A stretch of 64,000 nucleotides of DNA, taken from positions 11,818,001 to 11,882,000 of the forward strand of contig CANTUQ010000004.1 in assembly GCA_947683425.1 (NCBI GenBank). The letters are read 5' to 3'. Origin of the DNA: Excoecaria cochinchinensis. Its lineage: Eukaryota; Streptophyta; Magnoliopsida; Malpighiales; Euphorbiaceae. Below are positions 60,128 to 64,000 of the stretch, one piece after another. The notes beneath the pieces were generated by a model that did no database searches, was not told the DNA's origin, and worked only from the letters and a program-made list of their open reading frames with translations. Position 1 is the first letter of the stretch, and the number at the start of each line of letters is the position of its first letter. A program made the position numbers and the translations under genes.

Positions 60128-61159
60128 TGTAACAGCCCAAAAACTACCCTAGTAGCATTGAGTGTGATTAGTGTAATGAAATGAGCATTAATTTCGGTTT
60201 ACAGATTTGGATTAAAATGAAATTGAGAATTTTAGGGACTTAATTGCATAAAAAATTAAGTTGTATAGTGACCAAAGTGTAATTGTGTGTGATTAGTGTA
60301 AGTGGAAGTTTAATCAAGTTAAGTGATGATTAATTATATTAATGAAAAGTTAGTGGGATCCAAGTGTCTTATTCTAGAGCTGCCACCTAACTTTGGTGTA
60401 ATGCATGGTTGACACCTTGCATTGTATATGCATATTTATAGTGTGGGTTAGTGGCAAAATCTATCCTTTGTGTCCTCTCTTTGGTTTGGCACTCTCTCTC
60501 TCTCTAAACCTGCTCTCACTTTCTTTTGTTCTTTGCCTCTTCCTTGTTCTTCAATTTCTGCAATTAGTTGCTAGGATTAGAGTTGTTTCTAGTGAGCTTG
60601 CTTCAATACTCGTCTAAGTCAAATTAAAAGGTAAGATTGTGCCTAGTGTTCTTCGTCACTTTCTTTTTCTTTATTTGGACTTCATTTTATGTTAATCCTA
60701 CTTTGAATATGTGTATGTGTATGTGGCTGAAAGTTGAGAAGCTAGTAGGAAAGCCAAGGGTAAAACTCATCTAGTTGTGAAGTGAAGGAGTGCTCCAAGA
60801 GGGTTGGGATTCTACTTGGAATTTATGTACACTTGCATATGTGGTTTGTTTGGGGAAATCGTGGGATTTAAAGGGTTCAAGGGATCTTCTAAAGTCTGGG
60901 TTAAGTATGGCATGATGATTAGATGAAATTCTATTGAATATTGAAATATGTGGTGTTTGATAACAAGCATGATATTAGGTTAGTGTAAAACTATGGTTGT
61001 TAATGTGTTAATTATATGTAATGTGGAGACTTGAGTATGTGACTAGTTGTAAGCATGAGTAGATGGTAAGAATTATATTGATGAATTGCTTAAAGTGCAA
61101 GTAAAGTGTATAGTGTGAACAAGTGTTGAAAGTGGTGTGATAACTAGAGAATGTGGCAT

Positions 61160-61380
61160 ATTTTGTGTTCTATCGCGAGCACGACAAGAGTCGCGGGTGC
61201 AACAGAACTCTCCATTTAGTGACAGTTGCTGAATTATACGCTATCGCGAGCGTGATAATGGGCGGGAGTGCGACAATAGTATTTATGCCATTTTGTCACG
61301 TGCACGAGCTATGCCGCGAGCACGACAGAAGTGAAATCCCTGCACTGTCGCGGGTGCGACAAGGGTCACGGGCGTAACAT
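61160..61380. repeat. palindrome island of LTR L
   Basis: CTATCGCGAGCACGACA, GTCGCGGGTGCAACAG, CTATCGCGAGCGTGATA and similar phrases at about 30-60 bp spacing. Related to J's GTCGCG theme but arranged differently; several CG sites have become TG or CA. Confidence 0.75.
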
Positions 61381-61720
61381 AGCTAGAGTTTTCAAATGCG
61401 AATATTTTATTTTTAATTCTTATGAATTATACTATACGACTTATAATTATTATGCGTAAAGGATTAATAAGTGTATTTTACATGAGAACATTGATGTTAT
61501 ATGAATGACTATATTTTAAATAACATGATGCGAGTTTGTTCTACGTAATGACTTGTACCATGATGTTGCTTTAGGGAACTGCATGAGTACCTTACTATGC
61601 GAACAAAAAATACTATGTGAATGAACAATACTATGCGAATGGCATTTATTATGCGAATGAATTTTACTTGGTGAATAAATATATGTTAAGTGAATTAATC
61701 ATTAAGCTTGTAATCGAGTC

Positions 61721-61855
61721 ATGGATAGATAAGCATGCTTATAATGAGCTAGTGATTTGCAGCTGCCAGTGCGACACCGATAGGTGTCTAGTGTTTGATA
61801 CCAACGGGTATCCAGTGATTTAGTGATAATATATTATTAATGTACCCGTATCCAC
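61721..61855 (+). repeat. hairpin cassette of LTR L
   Basis: Starts ATGGATA (one change from GTGGATA), ends CCCGTATCCAC. Stems GACACCGATAGGTGTC and GATACCAACGGGTATC are separated by TAGTGTTT. Confidence 0.75.
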
Positions 61856-62215
61856 TTCTATATGATTAAGGCTATCTATATGGAATAAATGGTATACAGT
61901 AATGATAATAATGTGTACATGTGCATATAACAAGTTAGTGCTTATTTTGACTAGTGGTAGTAATAATGGTGCCATATTGAGTGACATTAGTGTTATGATA
62001 CATGGTAATGTTAGCTATATGTATTGATGACATTGAAGCCTTCCGTTGGCATTGTGAATTGATTATTATTACTTTAAAATATGGATTATTAAATGTTGGC
62101 ATGTTAGCAAACTAAGGAATGGATTGCTAAATCATGGTGTTCTTTGTGATTAAAGCATGTTATATTGTTTTGCATTAATATATGAATGCTTGTATTATTA
62201 TTGCTTTGTTTATAT

Positions 62216-62263
62216 CCCTACTAAGCGTTAGCGCTTAGCACAGGTGTTTGTCTACCGTGTAGG
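62216..62263 (+). repeat. double hairpin of LTR L
   Basis: CTAAGCG/CGCTTAG perfect 7-bp stem; second stem CACAGG/ACCGTG weakened. Confidence 0.65.
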
Positions 62264-62600
62264 TAGCACAGGTATTATTATTATTGCTTGGAGTTCGTAA
62301 TTTTGGAAAGAGTTACTGCAGGCCACCATAGTAGCTTGAAGTCTTCTAGCTAGGTTATTTTGGTTTTGACATTGTATATATAGAGCTCCATTTTTGTATA
62401 ACATAGTGTAAGCACCGTGTCCCGGAGCGGTCCGGATCAGAGGTTACCCCGTGATGAAATCAGTATCCTAACCTGTATAAATGGTTTGGATTTGGGGGTT
62501 TTAGTCCCGTGTTCCACGAGAAATGAGTCTTTTTTACCTTTTGTAGGCATAGGGGGAGAAAACAGGGATTTTCAAGTCAAAAGGGGGCTTTTTGTCCTCC

Positions 62601-62790
62601 ACAGATGGCCAGCCCGTCTGTGAAGTCAGCCCGTCGCTTCGAGTCACCGACGGCTTGTGGTATTTTCCGACGCCGGTCGGAAAGTCACCGCCCCTGTCAG
62701 AATGCCGCCTGGTTTCCTGGAGCACGCAACCTTTCCGACGCCCGTCGGTGGATGTGGCAGGGCCGTCGGACGAATCCTTGTGTCAGAAGG
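62601..62790. repeat. palindrome island 1 of LTR M
   Basis: CCGACGCCGGTCGG (62667-62680), CCGACGCCCGTCGG (62735-62748), and CAGATGGCCAGCCCGTCTG near 62601-62619, with further partial copies. Pairing arms CCGAC/GTCGG. Confidence 0.8.
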
Positions 62791-63334
62791 ATTCTTTCGA
62801 CGCCCGCCTCTATACACTGCCGCCCGCCGGTCGTGTCTGGCTTATAAAAGCTCCGGATTTTCAATTGAAAAAGGTTCCAAAAATTTTCAAAGGGGGAAAC
62901 TCTGCCCAAATTCAAGCAAATTTTCTCTCTCCTCCAATAAAACACATTTACAAAGGAAATCTATTTAACCAAGGATCAAATCAATCAAAAGGGAACTAAA
63001 AATAATTAGTTTTCTTCAGATATTGATTCCAAAATCAATCTTTTGAGGGGTTGAAGAAGAAATAGCCCATTTTTCTTTCTTTGATCCTTCACCTTTTGCT
63101 TTTCGTGGAACACGCGGGGCTCTAATCAACACAAGAATCTCACCCAAAGCGATTATCTGAGGGTAAATATTCCGGATTCCTTCTCCGTATCATTTTATAT
63201 TTATTCCTTATTTTGTGGAATTTTTCTATATCTGTCATTATTTTCCTTTATTTTGACTCTCTTTATCTCCTTTTGGGATAAAACCTTTTTTGGCTTTGGA
63301 AAGAATTTTCTCTCTTCTGTTTTTTCGGAGACAG

Positions 63335-63460
63335 TGGTGACCGACGGGTCATCTTTATCACCGACGCCCGTCGGTCACCTCACCCACAGACGCCTCTCCT
63401 TAAGTGACAGACGGACATGTCGGTTACCTTAACCGACGCCCGTCGGTCACTTAAGGAAGG
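63335..63460. repeat. palindrome island 2 of LTR M
   Basis: CCGACGCCCGTCGG twice (63361-63374, 63433-63446), flanked by CCTTAAGTGAC and its partner GTCACTTAAGG about 40 bp apart, allowing a larger compound hairpin. Confidence 0.8.
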
Positions 63461-63870
63461 TCGTCTGTGGATTCTGCCTCCATCCTTTCAAATCGTTTTT
63501 TTATCTTTTTCAATCCCTTTTGGTTTCCTACATGTTAATTTTATGTATATTAACATCTTTCAACTTTTCTATGAGTGTATATTGATTTCCCTTGGACTAC
63601 CACATGCTTGAGAGGCTATCTACCATATTCGGAGGATTCCATCCGGTTTAGTTTCCTAACCCTCCCGATTATTTCCTTCATTTTTGTTATTCATTGATTA
63701 TTTTATGTATATGAATATACTCTTTTCATATCTCGTTAATGTATAAAAATGACTCAATGTTTTATATTCAATAAAATGAGGTTTACAAAAAAGCAAAGGT
63801 CCAATGCCCTATTTTTATTCAATAAAGATCATCACAAATAAAAATATCCACTTTTGATAATGGTGCATGC

Positions 63871-63886
63871 GAGGACCAAAGTCCTC
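63871..63886 (+). repeat. GAGGAC/GTCCTC hairpin, LTR M
   Basis: Same stem as in the other Tat-type LTRs; loop CAAA instead of CAAT, stem unchanged. Confidence 0.7.
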
Positions 63887-64000
63887 AAAATAAGCAATGC
63901 CCCGATTTATGCATGATTCACACATTTATGAAAGGAAGTTGTATTCCGCTCCTTGTATTATTGTAATTTATCGCTTTCCTTATCTATCTGATCATTTATC

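Larger units (their letters stand above)
60128..62406 (+). mobile_element. LTR L (Tekay/Del-like), interrupted by LTR M
   Basis: Starts TGTAACAGCCC at 60128. Contains palindrome island (61160-61380), hairpin cassette (61721-61855) and double hairpin (62216-62263). Interrupted at 62407 before reaching its 3' end, so whether it is solo cannot be told. Confidence 0.8.
62407..64000 (+). mobile_element. LTR M: second Tat-type LTR, cut by window edge
   Basis: Starts TGTAAGCACCGTGTCCCGGAG, the same kind of terminus as TGTAGACACCGGGTCC, inserted in LTR L. Near the right edge it carries GAGGACCAAAGTCCTC (63871-63886) followed by CCCCGATTTATGCATGAT, matching 28323-28370 of the other Tat-type LTR. Two palindrome islands (62601-62790, 63335-63460). 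The overlapping ORFs of 60-135 aa at 62417-62999 cross an island and are not supported as genes. Confidence 0.8.

Noticed and set aside
62417..62999. ORFs up to 135 aa at the start of LTR M
   Set aside because: Four overlapping frames across the palindrome island; no domain, and placed in U3 of an LTR.
1..64000. tRNA, rRNA or other structured RNA genes
   Set aside because: tRNA-like words are only primer-binding sites (28953-28970, 39253-39264); no cloverleaf or rRNA-like conserved block was seen.

Overview
This looks like a pericentromeric or otherwise repeat-dense stretch of a large flowering-plant (probably eudicot) nuclear genome. It is AT-rich, has no recognisable host gene, rRNA or tRNA, and is almost entirely transposable elements inserted into one another. 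The only long, intact, recognisable protein gene is a retrotransposon gag (412 aa, minus strand, 37914-39152).

The layout can be read from element termini (TG...CA) and target-site duplications (TSDs). The outermost layer is a decayed Ty1/copia polyprotein whose integrase is split into a proximal half (57519-57799, minus) and a distal half (2484-2878, minus). The 54.6 kb between them (2879-57518) is one old minus-strand solo LTR, 'C', that filled up with later insertions: solo LTR D (3313-25684), holding solo LTR E (3696-12755), which holds a CACTA DNA transposon (3804-8099), and also solo LTR F (14044-21291), which holds solo LTR G (16507-18969); a complete Tat/Ogre-type element (25978-44793) with a gag-only Ty3 element (35263-41851) inside its 3' LTR; then solo LTRs H (45073-47553) and I (47835-51968); and an LTR K remnant interrupted by solo LTR J (53284-55753). 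TSDs are perfect for the inner layers and 4 of 5 bases for the oldest two (C, D). Left of the copia fragment lie LTR pieces A and B (1-2483). Right of it lie degraded LTR debris, LTR L (60128-62406) and a second Tat-type LTR, M (62407 to the window edge).

The LTRs beginning TGTAACACCC or TGTCACACCC and ending GGGTGTTACA resemble plant Ty3 chromoviruses of the Tekay/Del type; the gag-only element ties this LTR type to a Tekay-like Gag and an initiator-Met primer-binding site. Two size classes occur: about 2.5 kb (A-C, G, H, J-L and the gag-only element) and about 4-5 kb (D, E, F, I; termini TGTAATGGCCC/GGGTGTTACA in sense orientation).

The most interesting signal is self-complementary structure inside these LTRs. 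The 2.5 kb class repeatedly shows (1) an island of LTR-specific GC-rich palindromes, (2) a 135-240 bp cassette bounded by GTGGATA and TATCCAC, filled with short stem-loops whose stem sequences differ between LTRs while pairing is kept, and (3) an adjacent double hairpin (CTAAGC/GCTTAG then CACGGG/CCCGTG) about 330-480 bp from the LTR 3' end. The Tat-type elements carry different but analogous hairpins. Function is unknown; conserved pairing with changing sequence points to RNA structure or palindrome-binding proteins.
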